A DNA stretch of 64,000 nt, taken from Blumeriella jaapii (lineage: Eukaryota > Ascomycota > Leotiomycetes > Helotiales > Drepanopezizaceae). Both the position numbers and the translations under genes were made by a program. This document shows positions 1 through 10,771 of this stretch, piece after piece. The notes under the pieces were generated by a model. It was not told where the DNA came from, ran no database searches, and was given only the letters and a program-made list of their open reading frames with translations. Location of the stretch: contig VWND01000076.1 in the NCBI GenBank assembly GCA_009599575.1, forward strand, positions 1,550,001 to 1,614,000, given 5' to 3'. Within the stretch, counting starts at the first letter, position 1; each line of letters starts with the position of its first letter.

Positions 1-258
1 TGATATTTTAATTTATAAAACGCTTTTTATCTAGCTATGGTTTCGTGATATGCGTCTGAAATCCATGTTTTATTCACCGGCTGTTAACCCGATCGGAAAT
101 CTGTAAAAAAAAAAAGGCTTAAAGCCAGAAAAAATATGGTTTTAAGATTAAATTGAAGTAAAGCTAATCGTTATAAAAAAGGATATTGTAGTACAATGGC
201 TTTGGTATGAATGACTGCGTGGAAAGGGTTAAAGGTTTTGGAAGATCGGTTGTCAAAT

Positions 259-460
259 AGTAGTAGTAGTAGTAGTAGTATTGATTAACGTCTAGCGGAG
301 TGCAGCCGATAGGCTGCCATCCTAGGACCTCCCAGGGGGTACGGAAACGTGCTAAGCTAAGGAATTAAATACAAAGTACGACCCCGAAAGCAGTTCGTGC
401 TGGTACGGCTACTGCTGCTGTCGACTACGCGCTTCGCCGCCTTTTGCGATGGTCCGTCAG
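259..460 (+). repeat. Dispersed repeat, copy A
   Basis: A GTA trinucleotide run (259-280) leads into a block beginning TAACGTCTAG near 286, followed by CCTAGGACCTCCCA and a GTGCTAAGCTAAGGAATTA segment. The block ends in a segment containing GCGATGG-CCGTCAG near 460. The same ordered words occur at 28885-29074 and, in shorter and more diverged form, at 6113-6262, always on this strand. No protein frame is preserved. Many differences between copies A and B are C/T or G/A, as expected of repeat-induced point mutation. The family is not recognised. Confidence 0.65.
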
Positions 461-710
461 ATCAGTTGTCGAATAAGCGAGCGGAAGGCTTGCAACAGAG
501 AGTAAACGCGGTTATAGCTGCAAATGGGTGGTATACTAAATACTGGTTGAAATCGAATATCCTTTCGATTCTTAGCTGCAATTTAGGCTGTTTGTGTTAG
601 AAATCGATTAGTTGATGGTGGAGGTGTGAAGTTGTAAAGGTGGAGGAATTTTGTTGGGGTATTGAATGATTTTTTACTGTACTGATGCGCGTGTTCATGT
701 GTCTACCTAC

Positions 711-850
711 TACTGTGTATACTGTGATGTGATGCGTATACTGTAATGTGATGTGCATACTGTGATGTGCATACTGTGATGTGCATACTGTAATGTGCAT
801 ACTGTGATATGCATACTGTAATATGCATACTGTAATGTGCATACATACAT
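711..850. repeat. 14-bp minisatellite (ACTGTRATRTGCAT)n
   Basis: About nine imperfect head-to-tail copies of a 14-bp unit reading ACTGTGATGTGCAT or ACTGTAATATGCAT. They end in CATACATACAT. The overlapping minus-strand open frames are products of the repeat and are not genes. Confidence 0.85.
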
Positions 851-1651
851 AGGCTCGCTGGCTGGCGGGCTGGTTGGGAAGTGTGATTGATGGTGGTTTT
901 GGGAAGCAGGTGCCAGGCTGGCTGGCTGGAAAGGAGTGATGGTTTCCAACCGGGTGCCAGGCAAGCAGGCTGGACCTTTGCAGAACGGCACCGGTTTTTG
1001 TCCATCTTTTTTTTTTTTTTTTTTTTCGAAAGACATCGAGGTTTTTCTTGACGAGGACGACGGAGCGTTGGGTCGGAGGGTTTGCGATGCGGTTGGACGT
1101 GCTTTTTTGTAGGTACGTACGTAGTGTTGAGGAACGATGGGTGAGAGGGAGAATATTGCCGACGCTGGCTTGGCTTGGCTTGGCTTTAGGTGCGGCTGGC
1201 TGTTGACTTTTGTGTTCGATGGGGTAGGTGCGGGTTCACGTGATGTGATCACTTTTCTCTCTCTCTCTGTGTGTGTGCTGCATACTGTACATACATCGCG
1301 CTTGTTTTTTTCTCAGGACTTGGTCTTGCGAAGTGAGAAGTACCTACTCGGCTCCATCTACGTGTTCCGAAATCTATTGATTTTTTAATTGTTTTTATTT
1401 TTTGCGACCTGCTTGTTGACTCGCGCGGGCTTGTGTCGCTCGTGCTTAGGAGAGAATGTATCGTATATTATAGCAATCTCATGGTAAGAATACAAGCGAT
1501 AGGCAGATCCCAGTGCAGGCCAGCCTCGGACATACCGCCTCGATGATACAACCGAATGGCTTACAGCCTGGCGCCAGAACAGCGGGCGTGAGGCAAGAGA
1601 CTGCCTGCTTGTTGTTTGCGCCCCTTCAAGAGAACCTTGACTTGGTTGGCC

Positions 1652-1728
1652 CTTCTTTGAAGCTTCTTTGAAGCTTCTTTGAAGCTTCTTTGAAGCTTCT
1701 TTGAAGCTTCTTTGAAGCTTCTTTGAAG
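1652..1728. repeat. 11-bp minisatellite (TTTGAAGCTTC)n
   Basis: Seven near-perfect copies of an 11-bp unit built around the palindrome GAAGCTTC. Each unit places GAA and TTC two bases apart, which resembles a gapped heat-shock element. No gene begins close by, so a regulatory role is only a guess. Confidence 0.9.
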
Positions 1729-2361
1729 GGAGGTTTGGGATGGTTCTCTTGTGGATTAGCTAGAAGCAAGGCGAGAAAAGGTTTGACGGAATTTCCAAAG
1801 CGGCATCGGCTCTAGTGTTATTCTGAAGACAATGGAATGCTGAGGGGGGGCATGCTGCATATGGTGTTGAAGGGCTGGGAAGGAGTGAAGTGAAGTTGAG
1901 GATGTGAGGGTGTGAGGGTGTAAGGGTGTGGTGGTGTAGTGGAATGATGAAGGGTGAGTTACAAGGTGGAATGGGAGAGGAAAGAAAGGAGGAAGGGAGG
2001 AAGACGCTAGTGGCCGTGAGAAGCGTGATGAGGAAATTCACCAACATGGATGGAGCGCCGCGTGGGTTGCACGGTTAAGACGGACAGAGAATGACGTACT
2101 CACCTCTATATTGGAAGCTTTGGCTACCGTAGGTTCCTCTGTGAGTCAATCGCCGACGGCGGGAGGCTTCGGAAGCGCCGCCCCACCCAACGTAAACAAA
2201 CCGAATTCACCTTTGGACGACCCTCTTCCTTAATTGCCGAGACCGAAATCTCAACCACGACCTCGGTTTTGGATTACAACTAATCGTCAGACGCTCTGTT
2301 TCCACGCACATACCGCGTCCTCCCCAGCAACGACGCATACTGCTGAAATACCAGAGTCATC

Positions 2362-3195
2362 ATGGATCACGTTCTCCACGACCTTCCAGCTCGCCCAATG
2401 GCCGAAACTCAGGCGCAGAAGATTGCGGATGACATACCAAAATCATTTTGGACGGTGAAAGAGGAGAGAAAGAAGATTCCGGAGCCCGAATTCTTGTGCG
2501 CCTCACTGCGATCTTCGAAGATGGGCCCAAGCTGATCATGGATTTCTAGGACACCGGCCGAAATGGTAACCTTCATCATAGGCGCGGAGGGAAAGCAAGA
2601 GAGGTTCACGGTTCACAAGGAGCATGCGTGTCGGTACTCGCCAGTTCTGAACAGAGCCTTCAATGGCAATTTCGCCGAGGGTCACACTCAGGAGTACACC
2701 AGTCACGACTTCGGACCTGCCTCGTTCCGAATGTTTGTGCAATGGCTCTACACCCAGAAAGTCAACCTCCTAGCCTACACCGAAGAGAAGAAGATTCTGG
2801 ACGAGAGAACAGAGTGCCTCACACGCCTGTGGGTACTCTCAGACAATTTGCTGGTCCCCAGACTCCAAGACATCGTCATTGAGCACCTCCTCACCCTTAC
2901 GGAAGTGCGCCCCGAAGCCATTCTGCCCCAGATCCCCTACATCTACCATAACACCGCCTGCGACAGTCCACTCCGCCGCGTCGCTGTCGAGAGGTGCGCG
3001 TGGGGGATCAACGCACCCACCTCTTACCGTGACATCGAGGCGAATTTGCCCAAGGAGTTCTTCATCGACTTGGTGGATATCTTCGGCTCCGTTGTGCCAA
3101 TCAGAGCACGCAAGAGCTACCATAAGAAGTTGTCCTCTCGACAATCTGATTACTTCCAGAACCAGGAATCAGTGGAGGACGATTTCGAAGCGTGA
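2362..3195 (+). CDS. BTB/POZ-like domain protein (paralog 1)
   Basis: The proposed gene has two exons, 2362-2495 and 2550-3195, giving 259 residues. The 54-bp intron begins GTGCGC and ends TTTCTAG, with GCTGATC as a likely branch site, and splicing keeps the frame into the BTB core. An N-terminal segment of about 50 residues precedes a fungal BTB fold: MVTFIIG, then FTVHKEHACRYSPVL and a QWLYT helix. A C-terminal part carries the SPLRR motif typical of these proteins. BTB folds mediate protein-protein contacts, often with cullin-3 ligases, but no partner can be inferred. Paralogs follow directly downstream. ATG 2563 would give a shorter protein lacking the first strand. Family assignment is secure; the first exon is inferred. 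Confidence 0.8.
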
Positions 3196-4132
3196 GATAT
3201 GGTGCAACTAGACACCACACCTCGAGTTTGCTTCTTTAGGGCTTGCGCTCACGCTGAAGCAGAGCGGGTTAGTGAGTGGACTGGGCTTATGTCTTCTGGA
3301 CAATAAGCATTGCGATTTGAGGTCCGGGGCTCATGGAAGTGGTCTTGGTGGTATGGTCGCCTCTGAGGAGAAGTGCGTTACAATTGCGCTACCAAGCTTA
3401 CAGACAGCGAATTTAATAGGCGCCTATGGGCATCGTCTTGAAATAGCCTGTAGGCATCGTCTTGAAATAAAACATTCCAGGGACTGTGAACCAGCCTCTC
3501 ACAACCATTTGACACAGAAGTTGTTCACCAAATCTCCAACGCCTAGCCCATTGTGGGCTCTCTTCCTCGACATTCGCATTACGTAGCTCCCTATCAAGAC
3601 GAAAACATCCTTCTTTAGTGACAAAATTTGCCGTGGTAAAAGCACAAGAAACACCCAAGGGATCCGCGAGTGTCATGTGTTACTCCGCGGCCCCTTCTGC
3701 TACGGAAAGGATCCATAGTCCAAGGTGCTGCTTGGAATTCGGACTTGTAAATATCAACTTGGCCTTGCTGTATAGAGCTTCATGTCACGGCTGGTTCAAT
3801 CACATATGATTCCAGGGTTGCCTGAGCTTCTTTCAAAGAGTGAAACCAATGAGGCTAGGGTTTGTTTATGTAGAAAACCCACCACGGCCTCCGGCCTCCG
3901 ATCTCGATCTGCTACTTGTGTACACCGTTGACGCGTCCTGCTTGGTTTTCCCAACACAACCACGAACTCCCTCGAAACATCACAACACCCAACGCGGGCT
4001 TCGCAGCTCTGATCTTCGTACCCCATCACGCTCCCAGGAAAGACAGACATCCGTTAACGTGCGATCCTCCATCTCCCAGTCTCTCTATATTTCCATGGCC
4101 GATCTTGCTTGACCTCTGCTGACTGGCAGAAG
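3196..4132. other. Intergenic region
   Basis: No coding signal was seen. The stretch holds a short duplicated phrase GGCATCGTCTTGAAATA near 3430 and 3454. Its right end must contain the promoter and leader of the next BTB gene. Confidence 0.5.
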
Positions 4133-4993
4133 ATGTCTTCCGCTCCTCAATCATCATTGGATGCCTACGCATCAAGTCAGTCAGACATACAACGAGCCGG
4201 TTCCTTAGCTGCGCAGCAAATCGACCAGAACAACCCACTCGCGCGGGTGTCTGAACAAGCCTTCGCCATATGAGTAAGTCTACACACCCGCCAATGACTT
4301 CACGAGACCTCGTCGCATGAATCGGCAGATGGAGCGCGGCGACAAGAGTCTCCGAGTTCCTGGACAGGCTCTCAGGTTTTGCCAACTGTCTGCAACAGTG
4401 CTAACGCGGTTTCTCTCCGTAGGGACTTCAATGACATGGTCACCTTTCTCGTTGGCCCCGACAAAGCAAAGAAGATCTTGCACAAATCGATCGTCAGCTC
4501 TGCTTGTCCGGTCTTGAAGGCCGCTTTCGCGAGTGCCTTTGAGGAGGGTCGAACCCGAATCTACACCCTGGAGAACGTCGACGAAGGCACCTTCGCCCTG
4601 TTCACCGAGTTCCTCTACACCGGTACTGTCGATAGCCGGGCCGCCGTTGCGGTCTGCGACTCCAAGCTCCCTCGACTTTGGGTCCTTGCAGAGAAGTTCC
4701 TTCTTCCAGCCTTGCAAAACAGGGCCATGGATCTCATCCGCGTGGGGCTCGATGAACATCGCCACATCTTGACGGATTGCCTCGATTGGGTGTATGAGAA
4801 CACGCCTGTCGGCAGTCCGCTGCGGGAGGTCTTTGTTTGGCAAGTTGGTTTGGAAATCGACCCAGATATCTTCGCCCTTGAGCCTGATATGTTCCCCGTC
4901 CCGTTTCTGCTGGAGTTGGCTCGTTTCTTTAGATATGCTCTGAACAGAGCGAACTGGCTCAGTCTTTCTATCGATACGAGTTCACATCAATAG
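4133..4993 (+). CDS. BTB/POZ-like domain protein (paralog 2)
   Basis: The BTB core is clear from 4423 on: DFNDMVTFLVG, LHKSIV, a CPVLKAAF strand-helix, FTEFLYTG, then LWVLAEKFLLPALQN and a VGSPLREV motif. An intron at 4376-4422 ends TTTCTCTCCGTAG and carries a GCTAAC branch site; removing it joins R to DFND. The 5' end is less certain. One consistent model uses exons 4133-4246, 4329-4375 and 4423-4993, giving 243 residues. A start at ATG 4317 is a simpler alternative, because a strong GTAAGT donor at 4274 directly follows an in-frame TGA and cannot be used from ATG 4133. Close similarity to the genes at 2362 and 6729 indicates tandem duplication. Confidence 0.75.
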
Positions 4994-5774
4994 GTTTTAT
5001 GTGAGCTTGCCGGAGAGAGTCGGTGAGGATGCGGCAGTCGTGGGAAATCCGGTGGTCAGCAATTTCGGAAGCGTGGTACCGGATTCGCGATTCGCATTCA
5101 ACTGACCACAAGAGCCCGGCTCCTGTGTGTGTGGGTTGTTAAGGATTGAATATTTCTTCTCTGGTAAATCTTTCGAGGCATGGATTGGAACAAACCTTCG
5201 AAAACGGTTCGGGACATCTGGAAAGATTGATCAAAGGAATTTTCCTTGTCAAATTGTGACGTTCTCGCCAGATTGGGCCTGATATCTGTACCTTTTCTTT
5301 TGAGGTGTAATTAAGGGATAGTCGGGGGTCAGGGAAAGCTTCAAATTCTTTCTTCTCTCAAGACCATGTTTACATCGAGCTGCAGAATGGAATCAAACAC
5401 ATCCTTTGTCTCGTTGATTCTGTCGATAACGTCTGTGCCGGCATTATGTTGTTTCTTCCCCGCCTGATATTAAGCAAACAAAGGGATCCACGGCTATATG
5501 AACGCAAACTGATTGATTATTGGAGATGTGATCACGAGTGCGCCTGTTGTTTCTGAACCAGAGCTCGTCGTGAGAACTGTTGTGCCTGCCGTTCGTGAGC
5601 CTCTTTCAACTCTGTCCTTCTCCCTCCCACGTCAACCATATCAACCACGACCACAACAACCAACTCAGGAGATGTTCTGGTGGCACTGATCCATCCGATG
5701 GCGGTAATGAAATCTACGTTCTGACAGTACGAGCGACTCGTATACTGACAACCACGCAGGCTGATACCAAAAAC
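4994..5774. other. Intergenic region
   Basis: No gene was seen. The sequence separates paralog 2 from the truncated BTB copy and presumably includes the ancestral promoter of that copy. Confidence 0.5.
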
Positions 5775-6154
5775 ATGACTTCGATTCCGCCCGACCCGAC
5801 TGAGCCTGTCGCGCCCGAGGAAACCATAGCAGGTACAGAGTGGACTGCTCCTGGATTTGAGTAGGTCGCATTTCTTATTAAAGAAGCAAATTCGAGCAGA
5901 ACAGTTCTGCAGCGATCGAAGCCGCTCTTGTCACTTTCCATACTAGCCAGGAGAAAAAGAAAGGGCTTCATTGGCATGAAATTTTTCTGATAGCACTCTC
6001 CGTTTTCAAGGCCGCTTTTAACAACTCTTTCATCAAAATCCAGACTCAAGGATATGGGCTGGAAGACGTTACAGAAACAACGTCTCCCTGGTTCTCTTGC
6101 CGCGTTTACTCCGATGATGACGATGATGATGATGATTATGATGATATTATTTAA
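5775..6154 (+). pseudogene. BTB/POZ-like gene truncated at a dispersed repeat
   Basis: ATG 5775 opens a 19-codon exon ending at a GTACAG donor (5833). Splicing to the CTGCAG acceptor at 5912 continues in frame into a BTB start: ALVTFHTSQEKKKGLHWHE, then ALSVFKAAFNNSFIKIQTQG and YGLEDV. This parallels MVTFLVGPDKAKKILHK and CPVLKAAFASAFEEGRTR of the gene at 4133. The similarity stops after about 70 BTB residues, near 6105, where a GAT-rich microsatellite and the dispersed repeat begin; the stop codon (6152-6154) lies inside the repeat. Everything after the first third of the domain is missing. It may still be transcribed as a fragment of about 100 residues, but a working BTB fold is unlikely. 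Confidence 0.7.
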
Positions 6155-6262
6155 CGTCTGGAGGGGACAGTGAAACTGCGCGACCTCAAGCCTCCGGTAG
6201 GGCATTGGAGACGTGCTAAGCTGGGGATTTTTACATACACGAGATACTCGAGAAAGCAGTTA
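6113..6262 (+). repeat. Dispersed repeat, copy C
   Basis: A GAT/GAC microsatellite leads into TTTAACGTCTGGAGG near 6150, then GGAGACGTGCTAAGCTGGGG and a GAAAGCAGTT end word. These match, in the same order, copies A (259-460) and B (28885-29074), with more divergence. The copy interrupts the BTB remnant that starts at 5775. Confidence 0.6.
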
Positions 6263-6728
6263 TATACACGAAATGTGTAATAAGTGTCAGCTATGTGAGC
6301 CCTTCCCCTAAGCTTTCTAGAAAATCGATATTCGCCTGCTCACCAGATCATTGTGGATGCTATCGTGGACCCAGTCATGAAGGCATCCAAACGTCTAAAC
6401 CGCTTTCTAGCTAATCATTGTGTAGTGATTCATCATGACATAGTTCATTTGAGGATCCACAATTGTTGCCAATTGAAGTACTGGGATTGTTTGCGGTTCT
6501 ACCTATCCTGATGACACTTACTCACTTAGTCAACCATCCACCTCGTTAGCTTGGTCTACCCTAATTCAGTCTGGACCCCAATTCTTCGGGATATAAGATT
6601 CGGCGTTCCCAGATTCTCTCGACCACATTCATCTCTCGGAATCATCTCGATTACTTCTCTCGAATACTTCTCACACATACATTCATACGTACATTCACAC
6701 GTACATCTCACACAACAAAAACTTCAAC

Positions 6729-7765
6729 ATGAACCCACCAACAACCATGGACCGCAAACGAAAGTATGATGCGGACATCTCAGAGTCCGGACCAAAGCAA
6801 GACAGTAAACATGATTACCCTCCAACCTCCTCTGTTCTGTCACCCACGCGCTCGCCCGGTCATGATACCCCTCCATCGTCAACTTTATCACTGCTGTCAC
6901 CTGTTCTCAGTCGGGATGGTCTCAGTTCGCCTGACACCCCTCCTTCGCGTATCGTCTCGCCAGCCAGACGCAGCGGCGAGAATATGTCTGCGTCGACTTC
7001 TTCTCACCGTGCTCCTCCACGCGGCAACGATGACCGTTCCCAGAGAGCTCGGCGCACCTCGGACAACCCACAAACCATCTCCAAGAGGCAAGTCTCACGC
7101 TCCTCCCCACGCTCCTTGTCGAGAGAAAGAACTCGACTAACAGGCAAGCCAAAAGCCGCTCGTGCTCCATGGTCACGTTCCTCGTCGGCCAGGACGCCGA
7201 GCCGTTCACATGCCGCCGCGAGGTAGCAGTAGCCAGCTCCCCCGTCCTCGCCAGTCACTTCACGGCCAACACCTCCTCGCTGAAGGGCCCGACCAGCACT
7301 TGCACGCTCCGGAGTACGACGCCCGCCGCTTTCGCCATCTTCATGCAGTACATACACTCAGCGCCGGACCCCGACGGCACGAGGGACTTGCCTGAGCTGC
7401 CCGAACGGCCTGGCGTCGTGTCCGCCCTGTTCGAGCTGTGGTACCTCGCGGAAGACCTGCGCGTGAAGGGGCTCCAGCGCGAAACGATCATCGACCTTCT
7501 GCGGCGGTCGTGGGAGGTGACTCCAAGCTTGGATTGGCTGAGGGAGGAGGATCGCGTGGAGGGGGCCCAGAATAGGCCGTTGACGAGACTCGTGGTGGGG
7601 TTTTGGATCTATGTGGTGCGGCTGTTGGAGAATAGGACAGCGCACGGCATGGCGATGGAGGAGCTGCCCAGGTGGATGTTGGTGGAGATCATTTGCCAGA
7701 GGGAGAAGATTTCGCGATGGCTTGATCCGACCTTGTTCGGTTATGTGATGGCCGGAGAGGATTGA
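6729..7765 (+). CDS. BTB/POZ-like domain protein with Ser/Pro-rich N-terminus (paralog 3)
   Basis: Exon 1 (6729-7087) encodes a disordered region of about 120 residues rich in S, P and R. The BTB part lies in another frame: CSMVTFLVGQDAEPF, ASSPVLASHF, then LWYLAEDLRVKGLQ. No GT donor joins the frames, but AG|GCAAGT at 7088 is the consensus donor of a GC-AG intron. Splicing to the acceptor ending at 7155 (14 bases after CTAAC) or to that ending at 7143 restores the frame; the model with 7155 gives about 322 residues. ATG 6747 is an alternative start. The SPLRR motif of its relatives is not obvious, and the C-terminal part has diverged. Confidence 0.75.
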
Positions 7766-9787
7766 TTCGGCCCATAGAGCGCTTCAAATGAGAGTACATG
7801 AAGAAGTGAAAACAAATCTCTCGCTTAGCACAGGACTTGAAATCACTCTCCTCAACCCCCCCTTTCTAACCTCAACTCCTACGTCCCTATACTTGATCCC
7901 ACAGCAGCTTCACATATCCTTTTTCCCTTTCCTCCTACTCTGCCTTGCATCCCGCGCATAAAGTCCACACCATAGGTATTACAACAAAGCAACACCTACC
8001 TAGCCACATCCGCCGCCGAACGGATAGCGATCACGTACAGCAGCAGCAGCAGCAGCACAGCACACGACTGATTGCAACAGACATGCCCAAAAAAATCGCC
8101 TCCCCATCAAGAACCTCCACAGGTACATGTAACCCCACGCACGAGCCCGAACGAAGGCCTTTCCGCGTCTACCTGTCCGTACCTTTTCCTCCAAGTCCGC
8201 CAGACTCGCCCTCCCCATCCCCCCCCCCCCCCCCCCCCTCTCTGCGCAGCCAACCCACTCACGCCGCCGATGTCTCACCCCTTCACGCTGTCGGTCACGG
8301 GGCCGCAACACGGACACAGAGCGAGGGACGGCACCCGGGTAAGAGAGGTACTGTACATATACATACATACATACATAGGTGTTTTTGCATGAGTGAGAGA
8401 GAAGATGTCTTTGACTCGTATCGTCCCTTCTGCGCTACATGACAATAATCACCACCACTACTACCACCACCACTACCACCACAGCTAAACCCATCGGGAT
8501 TCCAACGGCGAGCGCCCTTCCTCCTCGTTAACCTCGCCTCTCATGGAAAGCTCGTTGCATCCCGTCCCACGGCGCCAAATACCTAATTCGCCCTTTTCGC
8601 GAAGGGAATCTTGTGCTGTTAGTTCGTAGGTGCTGGCTGTACTGTAGGTGACGCGAGATGCAAGCCGCTCGGCTGAGGAGAGCAAGGCGGGATGAAGAGG
8701 GAGGGAGGGAGTGAGATGGGTTGGAGAAGAATGACGATGAAGGAAGCGAGTTGAATAAATGCCCTTCACAAGCGAGAGGATAAACACGATGTGATTTCAT
8801 GCACGAGCGATTCTCTTCTTCTCTGAAAGACGTGCCAAGCGCGAGTTGGTATGTAATTAGGTATGTTCTTATTGTTTGGCTATACTGAGGTTGGGTGTGT
8901 AGCGATACGAAGTCTCAATCACGCCTCCTCTTGTAAGAGAGAGGGAGCAAAACGAAGAAACATGTCGCAGAAGAGGAAGGGGGGAAAAGAGAAAAAGGTC
9001 CAGTTAGCCAAAAAAATCGGTACAGGTCCATCCATGCCCAAGGGTGAGGTGGGTTCCGGGATCCAGAGACGCAGACACACACAGAGCTGCTGTTGTCCTC
9101 CCGTCCGTCCTTTCCGCAGGTAGGGGCAGGTGGGTGCTTTGGAGTGAGTAAGGTGGGTGCTTTGGAGTGAGTAGTGAGACGTAAATAGCCCAGGGAGGAG
9201 AAGAGGAGTGGGAGAAGAGGAGGAGGAGGAGGAGGAGGAGGGAAGGGTGATACATACGCATTTCCTTCCGCGCTGACCAGACATGTGCAGCAAATTCGGG
9301 AAGTTGTAGGGAAAGGAGTGGAGTGGGGGAATACGCACCAGTCATATCCCCTCGCTAGATCCAGAGACCAACGCATTGGGATAGATACAAAGGGGGGACA
9401 TTCGGGGTTGGGGAGGGATCGGGGATCGGTAGAAGGTAGGTACGTACCTCACAGTCTGGGTAGCAAGAAGCGAGCGAATTGGCCGTGGACATGAAGCTAC
9501 CGTAGCTGTCCGCCAGCTTGATCAAGAAACGTGATGAAGACGACACTTGGAAGAGAGAGTAGATGCCTTTACGCACCACGCCACCCATGACCTAACCCTC
9601 ATCAATGCTCGCATCCTCCAATCCCAAACATCAGGAGAAAAATGCTATGCCATGCCAAAACCCTAACAGCACTTGACCCCTGCGCCAGGAACAGAAATGC
9701 AATGCCTCCCTCCTCCCTTTGCAAAACTACCGATGCTAGCTCTAAGGATAAACCGACTCTAGCTGTCTATGTACTGCAAGTGGATGT
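7766..9787. other. Intergenic region with simple repeats
   Basis: No gene was recognised. It contains CAG triplets near 8040, a C homopolymer of about 19 bases at 8219-8237, CATA tetramers near 8356, an ACC run near 8452-8485 and a GGA run near 9221-9241. Several long open frames on both strands follow from this composition and have no recognisable domain. Confidence 0.5.
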
Positions 9788-10771
9788 TTACAACATCTCT
9801 TCGTCTTCGCCTTGGAATCCCGTCACAGAAACTCCGCCGGCGTCGTGGTAGTGGTGTTGATCGTATGCTCCGTATTGGTTCTCCATCGCCTGTTTTCGTT
9901 GCTCGAGAAGTGCCGCCCACTGGGAAACCGTTAGTTCCAATCACTGTCATTGAAGCGCTCGTGTAAGAGGATTCGATAAAGGTGGAGCGTCACTCACGTC
10001 GTTACCAACATTGGGGAAATTTTGAGGCGCCTCCATGTTGTTGTAGACCGGGTCCGTAGCGTGTTTGTAGTGCGATCCCCCAATTGCCGATCCAAAGTGC
10101 GAGCAGGTCTCCTTCGACGGAGCAGAGGAAGTCTCATACTCTTTCTGGGCAAGAAGATCATATCCGGATTGCATGTACGGCTCGACGTTCGACCATCGGC
10201 TATCTCCTCCTTGGATAGGGGTAAGAGGAGCGGTGGTGCTAGCATCGCTCATGGTATCCTCAGCTCCATCCATGCCCATGTTCTGTGTGTCACCGCTCGA
10301 CCGAGCCAAACGCTCCTCCAGCATTTGTCTCTCATATCGCAGCTTGGCCATGGCCTCTTCCTGCTGGAACGAGGTAGCCGGCCAGTTGCCCACGTCTTGT
10401 GCCAGAGCGTGTCCGCCGTAGTTGGGTGGGCATATTCTCCAGAGTTCGATCAGCCGCATTTGCTGGGAGGCCTCGGCGGTCTTGAACAGCTCGATTTGAG
10501 AGGGGAAGAGAGTCATGACATCGACACCGTGTCGGCCAAGTATGATTTCTGTGGTGAGCTGGTCGGTCTGCGGGGGCTCCGAGGCGGGTCTTGCGGGTTG
10601 TTGGATGACAGCATGGTTGGAGTGGTGATAGTGGCGCGAGATGGAGTAGACGTAGGGCTCTTCGACGTGCTTTGGCTCTTCCTGAGGTGGAGGAGCAGCG
10701 GAGTAGGTGGGTTGTGGTTGCAGAGAGAGGTGTTGTTGGAAGAGTGCTGCAAGGTCCTCTTGCGTTGCCAT
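9788..10771 (-). CDS. Hypothetical fungal protein, low-complexity with short conserved core
   Basis: Two exons read on the minus strand, 10771-9998 and 9919-9788, give 301 residues. The 78-bp intron has a GTGAGT donor and a CTAAC branch site before TTTCCCAG. The N-terminal 70 residues are rich in Q, P and H. A folded-looking core follows at about residues 72-115, containing TLFPSQIELFKTAE and LIELWRICPPNYG. The middle is disordered and the second exon starts WAALLEQRKQAMENQYGAYD. I do not recognise a characterised domain. The even composition and clean splice make a real gene likely. The long plus-strand frame over the same bases is a shadow. Confidence 0.7.

Larger units (their letters stand above)
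1..2361. other. Left intergenic region, no convincing gene
   Basis: No reading frame here looks coding. The stretch is AT-rich at first, then holds one copy of a dispersed repeat (259-460), a 14-bp minisatellite (711-850), a 19-base T run near 1008-1026 and an 11-bp minisatellite (1652-1728). The last 150 bases contain a GTAAACAAA forkhead-like site near 2202 and probably serve as leader and promoter of the BTB gene that starts at 2362. Confidence 0.6.

Noticed and set aside
397..600. Short frame downstream of repeat copy A
   Set aside because: Starts from a non-ATG codon inside the dispersed repeat; no support.
4271..4274. GTAAGT donor at 4274 for the second BTB gene
   Set aside because: Strong by sequence, but an in-frame TGA directly precedes it when reading from ATG 4133, and no other start gives an open frame into it.
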